From Acinetobacter sp. ANC 3832 (GTDB lineage: Bacteria > Pseudomonadota > Gammaproteobacteria > Pseudomonadales > Moraxellaceae): DNA of 64,000 nt. Where the stretch lies: NCBI RefSeq assembly GCF_002135415.1, contig NZ_NEGJ01000016.1, positions 1 to 64,000 on the forward strand, written 5' to 3'. The notes beneath the pieces were generated by a model that did no database searches, was not told the DNA's origin, and saw only the letters and a list, made by a program, of their open reading frames with translations. Shown piece after piece: positions 19,923-28,900 of this stretch; the first letter of the stretch is position 1; each line of letters begins with the position of its first letter. Position numbers and translations under genes: made by a program.

Positions 19923-20630
19923 ATGAAAGTTATGAAAAAATTAGTCGTATTCTCAGGTGCAGGAATGAGCGCAGAAAGTGGAATTAGCACTTTCCGAGAC
20001 AGCAATGGCTTATGGGAGAATTATGATATTCAAGATGTGGCAACTCCAGAAGCTTGGGCTAAAGACCCTGAGTTAGTACAACGCTTTTATAATGAACGCC
20101 GTAAAAATATATTAGATGCTCAACCCAATGAAGCGCATGACATTATTGCCTCTTTAGAGCAACATTTTGATGTGCATGTGATTACGCAGAATATAGACGA
20201 TTTACATGAACGAGCAGGTAGCCATCATGTATTTCATTTACATGGCAACATTCGCCTTGCTAAAAGTTCAGCGCCCAATGCTCAATATTCGACAGAGTTT
20301 TATCCCATTCAAGGTTCAGAACTTTATTTAGAAAAAGATAAATGCCCTGCTGGTTATCCGTTACGCCCACATGTGGTCTGGTTTGGTGAAGCTGTGCCTG
20401 CTTATGAACAAGCCATTAGCATCATTCAAGAAGCTGATCTTTTTATTGTGATTGGTTCAACACTCAGCGTTTACCCTGTTGCAGGCCTGATTCATGAAAT
20501 TCCTACAAGCTGTCAGGCTTTTTATATTGATCCTCAAGCATCCTACCAACGTGTTCCCCATCAATATGAATGTTTAAAAATGAATGCAACAGATGGGATG
20601 CAACAGCTTTATACTCAATTTATTACTTAA
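19923..20630 (+). CDS. cobB: NAD-dependent protein deacylase (sirtuin), zinc-finger-less
   Basis: The 235-residue protein has the Sir2 motifs: VVFSGAGMSAESGISTFRDS (NAD loop), TQNIDDLHERAG, the catalytic His in HLHG (His 107), VVWFGE and VIGSTLSVYP. Tyr 56 and Arg 59 in FYNERRKN match the Tyr-x-x-Arg of class III sirtuins (SIRT5, CobB), which remove succinyl and malonyl groups. The four zinc-binding cysteines are absent; the segment holds only one Cys (DKCPAGYPLRP). Such zinc-less sirtuins exist in the family, so it is probably active. A second ATG three codons in is an equally good start. The symbol is by family. Confidence 0.88.
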   Translation: MKVMKKLVVFSGAGMSAESGISTFRDSNGLWENYDIQDVATPEAWAKDPELVQRFYNERRKNILDAQPNEAHDIIASLEQHFDVHVITQNIDDLHERAGSHHVFHLHGNIRLAKSSAPNAQYSTEFYPIQGSELYLEKDKCPAGYPLRPHVVWFGEAVPAYEQAISIIQEADLFIVIGSTLSVYPVAGLIHEIPTSCQAFYIDPQASYQRVPHQYECLKMNATDGMQQLYTQFIT

Positions 20631-20657
20631 GCTTTACCTTAAATAAAATTGAATTTT

Positions 20658-20743
20658 CCTCCCCCCTCTGGGAGAAGGTTAGGATGAAGGGGAATCAAAA
20701 GATCATCCTCTCCCTAGCCCTCTTCTTTTTAAGGAGAGGAGGA
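20658..20743. repeat. Inverted pair of dispersed palindromic repeats
   Basis: CCTCCCCCCTCTGGGAGAAG (20658 on) followed by GTTAGGATGAAGGG, and about 35 bases further CCTCTCCCTAGCCC...GGAGAGGAGG, are related to the repeats at 13893-14023. Here the two units face opposite ways, so the pair can form a large hairpin. It lies between the sirtuin gene and the DUF4349 gene, which converge, and may act as a terminator. No coding potential. Confidence 0.65.
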
Positions 20744-20817
20744 CATCCATTTATAAGTAAATGTTAATTAAAAGCTAATTTATGCAAGAGATCTAATAAA
20801 TAGATTGAATTCAAACT

Positions 20818-21741
20818 CTAAATTTTGAATATTTTATTTAATAGAGGCTTTGTAATTCGATACAGTAAAAAACCAACAATGATAATTAAATACAGTGGCC
20901 AAATCGTAATCAAGATCACCAATAAATCCAATATAAATTGCCATCCATATTGCACCCCATTCCAAGCACGTTTCCAGAAGCTATCCCCGTTTAAACGAGC
21001 CACTGCATCTACATCAACATCGAGTTTTTCTCTTACGGTTGCAGGCTGAATAATACTAATACTAATGGTGCTATAACGAACACGATCTTGTACTTCCAAC
21101 TGCGTTAAACGTGCAATTTCGCCCAATTGCGCACGACGTGTATCACTTGGCACCGTTTGGGTTTGGCTAATTTTTTCTTCTAGTAATTTCAACTCATAAC
21201 GTTTTGCAGAATATTGTTGTTGGTTCAAAAAATACATCAGGGGTAAAAGTTGATTCACATAAGTTGCTGCTTTATCACTTGGCACTCGTACAATAATTTC
21301 AGCATGTGGGTTCACTTTTTCAAAAACACGAATTTTACCATCACCAATTTTCTGGGATTGCGTATCTAACACATCAAAATTGATATTCTTCTGTTCAATA
21401 AAACCACCCGCCTGAAAAGTCAATTTATCAATTTCTAAAGCCGTTTTGACCACATCTTTGGCTGTAAAATTGACACTGGCTTCTCGTACCATACGGCGTG
21501 AAGTCTCAGCTTGGCTGACTTCTGTATTCAGAATAACGTTTGGTTTATCTGTGGTTGCAGGTGTTGTATTGGATTCATTTGCGGCAACCGCATCTGCCAC
21601 ATCCGCTGTTTCTTTCGCTTCTGCTGCAACTTGAACATCTTGATTGGATGAGCTGGCATCTGTAGCAGCTTCTTCAGTTTTTTTAGCACAACCTGCACTG
21701 AGTAAGCAGGCTAAAAGTACAGTTAACAGTTTATTATTCAT
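20818..21741 (-). CDS. DUF4349 lipoprotein
   Basis: The protein has 307 residues from the ATG at 21741, three codons after an alternative. The lipobox LLSAGC at about residue 19 marks it as a lipoprotein. An Ala/Ser/Thr-rich linker of about 50 residues leads to the DUF4349 domain (RRMVREASVNFTAKDVVKTA, GKIRVFEKVNPHAEIIVRVPSDK, LTQLEVQDRVRYSTISISI). A C-terminal membrane helix (FILDLLVILITIWPLYLIII) and a basic tail follow. So it is held at both ends, probably in the inner membrane facing the periplasm. DUF4349 has no agreed function. It is a single gene. Confidence 0.88.
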   Translation of the reverse strand: MNNKLLTVLLACLLSAGCAKKTEEAATDASSSNQDVQVAAEAKETADVADAVAANESNTTPATTDKPNVILNTEVSQAETSRRMVREASVNFTAKDVVKTALEIDKLTFQAGGFIEQKNINFDVLDTQSQKIGDGKIRVFEKVNPHAEIIVRVPSDKAATYVNQLLPLMYFLNQQQYSAKRYELKLLEEKISQTQTVPSDTRRAQLGEIARLTQLEVQDRVRYSTISISIIQPATVREKLDVDVDAVARLNGDSFWKRAWNGVQYGWQFILDLLVILITIWPLYLIIIVGFLLYRITKPLLNKIFKI

Positions 21742-21821
21742 ATAAATCACAATATTTTTAGTAGGTTATAGATGTAAGTTTTTCGCATTATACATAATTG
21801 TCTATATTTTAGCTAAAAAAC

Positions 21822-21849
21822 AAAAACGGTTAACTCAGTAACCGTTTTT
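21822..21849 (-). terminator. Terminator of aspartate ammonia-lyase gene
   Basis: AAAAACGGTTA-ACTCAG-TAACCGTTTTT is a perfect 11-base stem with a 6-base loop and runs of A and T at both ends. It lies 63 bases past the aspA stop. Confidence 0.9.
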
Positions 21850-21911
21850 GTGCTTTGTTCAATTCATACCTTATTTACGAGGCACTTTGAGATATGCCCA
21901 TAGAACACAAA

Positions 21912-23363
21912 CTACCGATGAACTGGAACATCATCATAATTTTGTATCGCAATTTCAGAGATCATATTTTCAAAAGAGAAAATCTGATCCAATTGTTCCT
22001 GCGTTAATAATCCCTGTTCTAAAACAACTTCTTGAATGGTTTTATTTTCAACAATACATTGCTTTCCAATTTCATCACATTTTGCATGACCTAAAATTGG
22101 ATCAAGTAAAGTGATAATCCCGACACTACGCATCACTGCATCGAAACAAGTTTTTTCATTTGCAATAATCCCTTGAATACACTTTTCATCCAAAGTTCTA
22201 ATAGCATTGACCAATAAATCAATTGATTCATTCAGTGATACTGCAATCACGGGTTCCATCACATTAAGCTGTAATTGCCCTGCCTCAGCAGCAAATGTAA
22301 TTGTTAAGTCATTTCCAATTACCTTAAAAGCAACTTGGTTCACTACTTCTGGAATCACAGGATTAACTTTTGCAGGCATAATCGAAGAACCTGCTTGCAT
22401 TTCAGGTAAACGTATTTCCCATAAACCTGTTCTTGGACCAGAACTTAATAAGCGTAAATCATTACAAATTTTTGAAAGTTTTACAGCCAAGCGTTTTAAT
22501 GTACTGGATAAAATAATGAAGACACCACAATCACTGGTTGCTTCAACATAATCTTCTGCACCACGTAATTGTAGACCTGAAATTTCATTTAAATATTCGT
22601 TCACTTTTGTTGCATAACCATGAGGTGTATTGACCCCAGTGCCTATTGCTGTTGCGCCTAAATTAATCTCTAATAATAATTCACGTGTTTTTTTAATTAA
22701 GCGTACATCTTCTTTTAATAAAGTGGCAAATGCATGAAACTCTTGTCCAAGTGTCATGGGTACGGCATCTTGTAATTGAGTACGCCCCATTTTAAGAACG
22801 TATTGAAACTCACTGGCTTTTAAAACAAGTGAGCTAATTAAGTTATTCATCTGAACGAATAATTCATCAAAAGAATAATAAGATGCTAAACGCAATGCGG
22901 TTGGATAGACATCATTGGTCGATTGAGATTTATTAACATGGTCATTCGGATGAATCACATCATAACGACCTTTTGCATAGCCCAAAAACTCCAATGCAAT
23001 ATTAGCAATGACTTCATTGGTATTCATATTAATTGAAGTTCCTGCTCCTCCTTGAAAAACATCTGATGGAAATGAATAACTCCATTGTTCTGGCGTATTA
23101 ATTAAAGCATCACAAGCCTTTTGAATTGCATGGCTTTTAGCTTCATCTATTTGAGCAAAAAATAAATTGGCTTGTGCTGATGCTTTTTTAACTTGTGCTA
23201 ATGCTTTAATAAAGTTGAGTTGCTCACCAACCGTATGCTTCGATATTTTAAAATTATCTAAAGCTCTTAAAGTATGAATACCATAATAACTCTCTGCTGG
23301 AACTTCACGTGATCCTAGCAAATCTTTTTCTATTCTTGTTGTTTCAGCTTGAACCGTTTCCAC
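21912..23363 (-). CDS. aspA: Aspartate ammonia-lyase
   Basis: The 483-residue protein converts L-aspartate to fumarate and ammonia. It belongs to the fumarase/aspartase family: SREVPAESYYGIHTLRALDNF near the start, GTSINMNTNEVIAN, and the signature loop GSSIMPAKVNPVIPEVVNQ near residue 323. TSDCGVF and GRTQLQDAVPMTLGQEF are also diagnostic. The start is a GTG at 23363. It is divergent from the proline transporter gene, and a 15-base palindrome lies about 35 bases before the start. Aspartase fits the amino-acid catabolic theme of the neighbouring put genes. Confidence 0.94.
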   Translation of the reverse strand: METVQAETTRIEKDLLGSREVPAESYYGIHTLRALDNFKISKHTVGEQLNFIKALAQVKKASAQANLFFAQIDEAKSHAIQKACDALINTPEQWSYSFPSDVFQGGAGTSINMNTNEVIANIALEFLGYAKGRYDVIHPNDHVNKSQSTNDVYPTALRLASYYSFDELFVQMNNLISSLVLKASEFQYVLKMGRTQLQDAVPMTLGQEFHAFATLLKEDVRLIKKTRELLLEINLGATAIGTGVNTPHGYATKVNEYLNEISGLQLRGAEDYVEATSDCGVFIILSSTLKRLAVKLSKICNDLRLLSSGPRTGLWEIRLPEMQAGSSIMPAKVNPVIPEVVNQVAFKVIGNDLTITFAAEAGQLQLNVMEPVIAVSLNESIDLLVNAIRTLDEKCIQGIIANEKTCFDAVMRSVGIITLLDPILGHAKCDEIGKQCIVENKTIQEVVLEQGLLTQEQLDQIFSFENMISEIAIQNYDDVPVHR

Positions 23364-23396
23364 AATGATTACTCACAAAAATGCATACTGTTTATG

Positions 23397-23413
23397 CAAT
23401 AGAAAAATTCTAT
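23397..23413. promoter_or_regulatory. Palindrome copy A near aspA start
   Basis: CAATAGAAAAATTCTAT contains ATAGAA-AAA-TTCTAT, perfect 6-base arms around 3 bases. It lies 34 bases upstream of the aspA GTG, where it could overlap the promoter or leader. Confidence 0.6.
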
Positions 23414-23601
23414 ACCTTAATTTTAAAATTCATAGGTTAAAAATAATGCGCTTTTGGCAAATCATTATTATGAATTACATTCAATATGTTCTTCTTGTTA
23501 CAATCTGTAAATGACAAAAAGTATCGACCGTAATTTTATTTATTTTTAAATTTTTTATATAAATTGAATAAAAAATATTCTTATATTGACAATCTTCAGT
23601 C

Positions 23602-23618
23602 CAATAGAAAAATTCTAT
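23602..23618. promoter_or_regulatory. Palindrome copy B in the aspA-putP region
   Basis: It is an identical 17-base copy of CAATAGAAAAATTCTAT, 205 bases from copy A and 194 bases before putP. The exact repeat of a palindrome in one intergenic region points to a regulator site, perhaps for the Lrp-type protein encoded beyond putP. Confidence 0.6.
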
Positions 23619-23811
23619 TAATTAAACGTCATATTTGTTGTACATTCAAACAATGTAACTGTTTGTACAAACCGATACAAAAGGTGTGATTAATCACCTT
23701 ATAAAAATCACATCTTTTTTTTTTACTTTTGTGTTTGAATCTATTCGTTAATTCACTAAACATAAAAATAAAGCTTGGACGAATACATCCAAATGGACAC
23801 AAGGATTTTCT

Positions 23812-25311
23812 ATGGACTACCTCAACCCCACTGTCATCACATTTTTGTTTTATATTATTGTGATGGTCTGCATAGGTTTATACGCGTATAAAAAAACCAC
23901 CAGCTTCGATGACTATATTTTAGGTGGACGAAGCTTAGGTAGTTTTGTAACAGCACTTTCAGCAGGTGCATCCGACATGAGTGGTTGGTTACTCATGGGT
24001 TTACCCGGTGCTATTTTCCTAACTGGTTTATCTGAATCTTGGATTGCCATTGGTTTAATTATTGGCGCATGGCTTAACTGGTATTTAGTCGCTGGACGTT
24101 TACGCGTACATACTGAAGTCCAGAATAATGCGCTAACACTCCCAGATTATTTCACAGGTCGCTTTGGCGATAAGAAAAAGATCTTACGTATTATCTCTGC
24201 ATTGGTTATTTTAGTTTTCTTTGCCATTTATTGTGCTTCAGGCATGGTCGCTGGCGCACGTTTATTCGAAAGTATTTTTGGCATGGATTACACCACTGCA
24301 TTATGGGTAAGTGCAATTGCAACCATGAGTTACGTATGTATTGGTGGCTTTTTAGCGATTAGCTGGACAGATACTTTCCAAGCAGGATTAATGATTTTTG
24401 CATTACTCCTCGCACCCATCATGACTTATCTTGCACTAGGTGATACAGCTCAGTTCACTCAACTAATTGAAGTTGCTCGTCCGCATGCATCGAATATGTT
24501 TACTGGCGTGAGTACTATTGCCATTATTTCATCAATGGCGTGGGGCTTAGGCTATTTTGGTCAACCGCATATTCTCATTCGTTTCATGGCTGCCGATTCA
24601 GTACGTTCTATTCCAAATGCTCGCCGTATTGGTATGGCATGGATGATTCTTTGCTTAGGTGGTGCTGTTGCTGTGGGTTATATCGGTATTGCTTACTTCC
24701 AACTTCATCCAGAATTGGCAGCTACAGTCACCAAAAACCCTGAAACTGTGTTTATGGAATTAACCAAAATTTTATTTAATCCATGGATTGCAGGTATTGT
24801 TTTGGCTGCTATTTTGGCTGCGGTCATGAGTACTTTAAGTTGCCAATTACTGGTATGTTCTACCACCCTCACAGAAGATTTATACAAAGCATTTTTACGC
24901 AAAGATGCGTCTCAAAGTGAATTGGTTTGGGTAGGTCGTTTGATGGTATTGGCGATTGCTGTACTGGCGATTATCTTAGCCATGAACCCTGATAGTAAAG
25001 TTTTAGGCTTAGTTGCCTATGCGTGGGCAGGTTTCGGTGCAGCATTTGGTCCATTGATTATTTTGTCATTGTTCTGGAAACGAATGACTTTGAATGGAGC
25101 TTTAGTCGGAATGATCGTGGGTGCTTTAACCGTGATTATCTGGAAAAACACCATGTCATCTTTAGGTCTTTATGAAATTGTTCCTGGCTTCATTTTATCT
25201 TTCATCAGCATTATCGTGGTGAGTTTAATGGATAAAGCACCAAGTGATGAAGTTGTTGAGCGTTTTGAAAAATCAGAAAAAATCTATGAACATGAAATGA
25301 AAAATCTATAA
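23812..25311 (+). CDS. putP: Sodium/proline symporter
   Basis: The 499-residue inner-membrane protein of the sodium:solute symporter family has about 13 hydrophobic segments. Landmarks are DDYILGGRSLGSFVTALSAGASDMSGWLLMGLPGA near residue 32, TLPDYFTGRFGD, the WGLGYFGQPHILIRFMA stretch, and LAAILAAVMSTLSCQLLVCS. These match PutP, which takes up proline with Na+. AGGA precedes the ATG. It ends at a strong hairpin. The putA gene two genes away would degrade the imported proline, so the region is a put locus with aspA on the other side. Confidence 0.93.
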   Translation: MDYLNPTVITFLFYIIVMVCIGLYAYKKTTSFDDYILGGRSLGSFVTALSAGASDMSGWLLMGLPGAIFLTGLSESWIAIGLIIGAWLNWYLVAGRLRVHTEVQNNALTLPDYFTGRFGDKKKILRIISALVILVFFAIYCASGMVAGARLFESIFGMDYTTALWVSAIATMSYVCIGGFLAISWTDTFQAGLMIFALLLAPIMTYLALGDTAQFTQLIEVARPHASNMFTGVSTIAIISSMAWGLGYFGQPHILIRFMAADSVRSIPNARRIGMAWMILCLGGAVAVGYIGIAYFQLHPELAATVTKNPETVFMELTKILFNPWIAGIVLAAILAAVMSTLSCQLLVCSTTLTEDLYKAFLRKDASQSELVWVGRLMVLAIAVLAIILAMNPDSKVLGLVAYAWAGFGAAFGPLIILSLFWKRMTLNGALVGMIVGALTVIIWKNTMSSLGLYEIVPGFILSFISIIVVSLMDKAPSDEVVERFEKSEKIYEHEMKNL

Positions 25312-25331
25312 TTTATGCAAAAATAGATTCA

Positions 25332-25362
25332 AAATAAAGGCGCTCAATGCGCCTTTATTTTT
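25332..25362. terminator. Bidirectional terminator between putP and the Lrp gene
   Basis: AAATAAAGGCGC-TCAAT-GCGCCTTTATTT is a perfect 12-base stem followed by TT, between the converging genes. Confidence 0.9.
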
Positions 25363-25375
25363 ATGAAAAAAATCA

Positions 25376-25864
25376 TTATTTAAATTTGGTTGGTAAATTC
25401 AATTGCCCACTGTCTTTAATCACTTCCATCACAGGATAACTACGCGTTTCTTTCACACCAGGCAATTGCCATAAAATTTGACCTGAAATACGGCGAAACT
25501 CTTCCATATTCTTACAGCGAATTTTAACCAAAAAGTCGAAACCACCACTAATCATGTGACATGCCATAATCTCAGGATATTGAACCACAGCATCTGAAAA
25601 TGAATCTAAAACATTCGGTGTGGTTTTATCTAGTAAAATTTCAACAAATACGACGAAATTTGAATTTAATAATTCAGGATTTAACTTCGCTTCATATCCT
25701 AAAATATAGCCTTCATTACTCAGTTTTTGCACACGAGCCAATACAGCAGTTGCTGAAAGATTCACTTCTTCTGCAAGTTTAACATTAGAAATTTTTCCAT
25801 CTTTCTGCAAAATATCTAAAATTTTTATATCTGTTCGATCAAGTGTTGAAATTTGATTCGTCAT
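25376..25864 (-). CDS. Lrp/AsnC-family regulator, probable PutA activator
   Basis: The 162-residue protein has an N-terminal HTH (TLDRTDIKILDILQKDGKISNVKLAEEVNLSATAVLARVQKL) and a C-terminal RAM domain (VVFVEILLDKTTPNV, ACHMISGGFDFLVKIRCKNMEEF). This is the Lrp/AsnC layout. It is divergent from putA with 120 bases between start codons and converges with putP, the position known for proline-responsive PutR/BkdR-type activators. AGAGAA lies before the ATG. That it senses proline is inferred from position. It may also bind the palindromes between aspA and putP. Confidence 0.9.
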   Translation of the reverse strand: MTNQISTLDRTDIKILDILQKDGKISNVKLAEEVNLSATAVLARVQKLSNEGYILGYEAKLNPELLNSNFVVFVEILLDKTTPNVLDSFSDAVVQYPEIMACHMISGGFDFLVKIRCKNMEEFRRISGQILWQLPGVKETRSYPVMEVIKDSGQLNLPTKFK

Positions 25865-25984
25865 ACGAATTATTCTCTAAAAAATAATCAAAATATAGTG
25901 AGTTATTCGGCAAATTTTCTGTGATGATAAATTATATAAGGTTAAAACCTCAACAAAAATATTTCCCCGTCACAGGATGTTGAC

Positions 25985-28900
25985 ATGAATATGACAGATA
26001 CTGCTTCTCAACCCCTTTCAGCTCTCCCAAGCTTTGACTACATTACAGAATTCAAAGAAAAAACAGATGATGAAGTTGCAATCAATACTGCATGGCGACG
26101 CAGTGAACCTGAATGCGTTGAAAACCTACTTGAACATACGGTGATTGATGAAGCACTGAATCAAAAGATTTATGATTTGGCTTTTAATTTGGCACATACC
26201 TTACGTGAACGTAAAAGTTCCGCGGGTAAAGCAGGGATCGTGCAAGGTTTATTACAAGAGTTTTCATTGTCATCTCAGGAAGGGATTGCATTGATGTGTC
26301 TTGCAGAAGCGTTATTGCGTATTCCAGACAGTGCAACACGTGACTTACTGATTCGTGACAAAATCAATCAAGGCAGTTGGAAAGAACACCTAGGACAAAG
26401 TAGCCTCATGTTCGTCAATGCTGCCGCGTGGGGCTTAATGCTCACTGGCAAGTTGATGGAAACACCGAAACAAAATAGCCTTTCTGGTATTTTAACCTCA
26501 CTTTTAGCCCGTAGTGGTAAAGGGATCATCCGTAAAGCCGTGGATGTGGCGATGCGTATGATGGGTGAACAGTTCGTAACGGGTGAAACCATCGCAGAAG
26601 CCTTAGATCATGCCAAAGCTTTAGAGGATAAAGGCTTTCGCTACTCTTACGATATGTTAGGTGAAGCTGCACTAACCGAACATGATGCTGATCGTTATTT
26701 TGAAGATTACACCCAAGCCATTCATGCCATTGGTAAAGCATCGGGTGAGAAAGATGTTTATGCAGGTCCTGGTATTTCGATCAAACTTTCAGCTTTACAT
26801 CCACGTTATCAACGTGCGCAAATTGCCCGTATACATGATGAACTGTATGGCAAAATGCTAGAATTAGCAGTATTAGCGAAGAACTACAATATCGGCTTAA
26901 ATATTGATGCAGAAGAAGCTGATCGTTTAGAAATTTCTTTAGAACTATTAGAACGATTATGCTTTGAACCTGAATTAGCCGATTGGAAAGGCATTGGATT
27001 TGTAATTCAAGCCTATCAAAAGCGTTGTTTCTATGTGGTTGACTATATTGTTGATCTGGCAAAACGTAGTCAAAAACGATTGATGATTCGATTGGTGAAA
27101 GGCGCATATTGGGACAGCGAAATTAAAAAAGCACAAATTGATGGGATGGCAGATTACCCTGTCTTTACCCGTAAAGTGCATACTGATTTGTCTTATATTG
27201 CCTGTGCAAAAAAACTACTTGCTGCACCTGAGCATATTTACCCACAATTTGCGACACACAATGCGCAAACCCTTGCTGCCATTTACAATCTTGCAAATCC
27301 TGATCAATATTATAGTGGTCAATACGAGTTCCAATGCTTACATGGCATGGGCGAACCACTTTATGAACAAGTGGTTGGAAATATTACAGATCATAAACTT
27401 GGAATTCCATGCCGTATTTATGCACCTGTAGGTAATCATGAAACCTTGTTGGCGTATTTAGTAAGACGCCTTTTGGAAAATGGTGCCAATACCTCATTCG
27501 TCAATCGCATCGCAGATAAAAATTTAAAAGTTGAAGATCTGATTGAAGATCCAATTCATGAAATTCAACAAACGGCGCAAAAAACTGGAAAAATTGGCGA
27601 GAAACACCCTGCTATTCCCTTGCCAAAAGATTTAGTCAAACCTGTTCGAGCAAATTCACATGGCATAGATTTAGCCAATGATGCTGAATTGGAGCAACTC
27701 AATCAGCAAGTTAAAGATTTATCTCAACATACGTGGCAAAGTCAGCCATTGATGCAAGATGCTGATTCAATTGATTTAACAACACTTTCACCTCAAAAAA
27801 TTATCAATCCTGCTAATCATGCAGATATTGTCGGTGTCGTTTACGAAACAGAAAAACAGCATGTTGATGTTGCATTGAATCAGGCTTGTGAAGCATTTCA
27901 AATATGGCAACAGACCACCAATACTGAACGAGCCAATTTCCTTTTAAAAGCTGCGGACTTAATGGAAGCACGCATGCAAGCGCTTATGGTTTTACTGTGT
28001 AGAGAAGCAGGAAAAACCTATTCCAATGGTATTGCTGAAGTGCGTGAAGCTGTAGATTTCCTACGTTATTATGCAGAACAAGTAAAATCGATTGAAAACT
28101 CAAGCATTCAACCCTTAGGTACAGTGCTTTGTATTAGTCCGTGGAATTTCCCATTAGCAATTTTCTCTGGTCAAATTGCTGCGGCTTTAGCGGCAGGAAA
28201 CTGTGTCATTGCAAAACCTGCTGAACAAACGCCGTTAATTGCTGCAGAAGCAATTAAAATTTTATGGGAAGCTGGTATTCCCCAATCAGTCTTACAGCTT
28301 TTACCCGGTCGTGGTGAAACAGTTGGCGCACAACTCAGCCAAGATGATCGTATTCAAGCAATTATGTTTACAGGTTCAACTGAAGTTGCCAAAATCTTAC
28401 AGAAAACAGTGGCCCAACGCCTTAGTCCGACTGGTCACCCTATTCCTTTGATTGCTGAAACGGGCGGTCAAAATGCAATGATTGTAGATTCATCTGCGCT
28501 CACTGAACAAGTGGTTTTAGATGCTGTAAACTCTGCTTTTGATAGTGCGGGACAACGTTGTTCAGCATTACGTATTCTCTGTGTGCAGAAAGACAATGCA
28601 GACAATTTAATCGCAATGCTCAAAGGTGCAATGCAACAATTGAACCTTGGCAATCCGATTTATTTAGATACCGATGTTGGGCCAGTGATTGATACAGAAG
28701 CACAAAGCAATATTCAAAATCATATTCAACAAATGAAAGCAAAAGGCTACCCTGTCCATCAATTCATGTTTAATCAGAATGATCAGGCACTCAAACAAGG
28801 TACTTTTGTTCTACCAACCCTGATTGAGCTTCCAAATCTAAAAGATCTAAAACGTGAAGTATTTGGCCCTGTTTTGCATATTATTACTTATAAATATGGC

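Larger units (their letters stand above)
23364..23811. promoter_or_regulatory. Divergent control region between aspA and putP
   Basis: This is a 448-base A+T-rich region with no gene. It holds two copies of a 17-base sequence containing a palindrome (listed separately), a TTGACA at 23586, and AAGGA before the putP ATG. Its length and the paired sites suggest shared regulation of both genes. Confidence 0.65.

Noticed and set aside
20570..20767. A 65-codon frame across the dispersed repeats after the sirtuin gene
   Set aside because: It overlaps the sirtuin gene and the rest is made of GAGAGG-type repeats, which are not coding.
26368..28653. Several frames of 60-108 codons on the minus strand within putA, and similar ones in other long genes
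   Set aside because: They are shadows in other frames of a long real gene; none has a ribosome-binding site or known motif.
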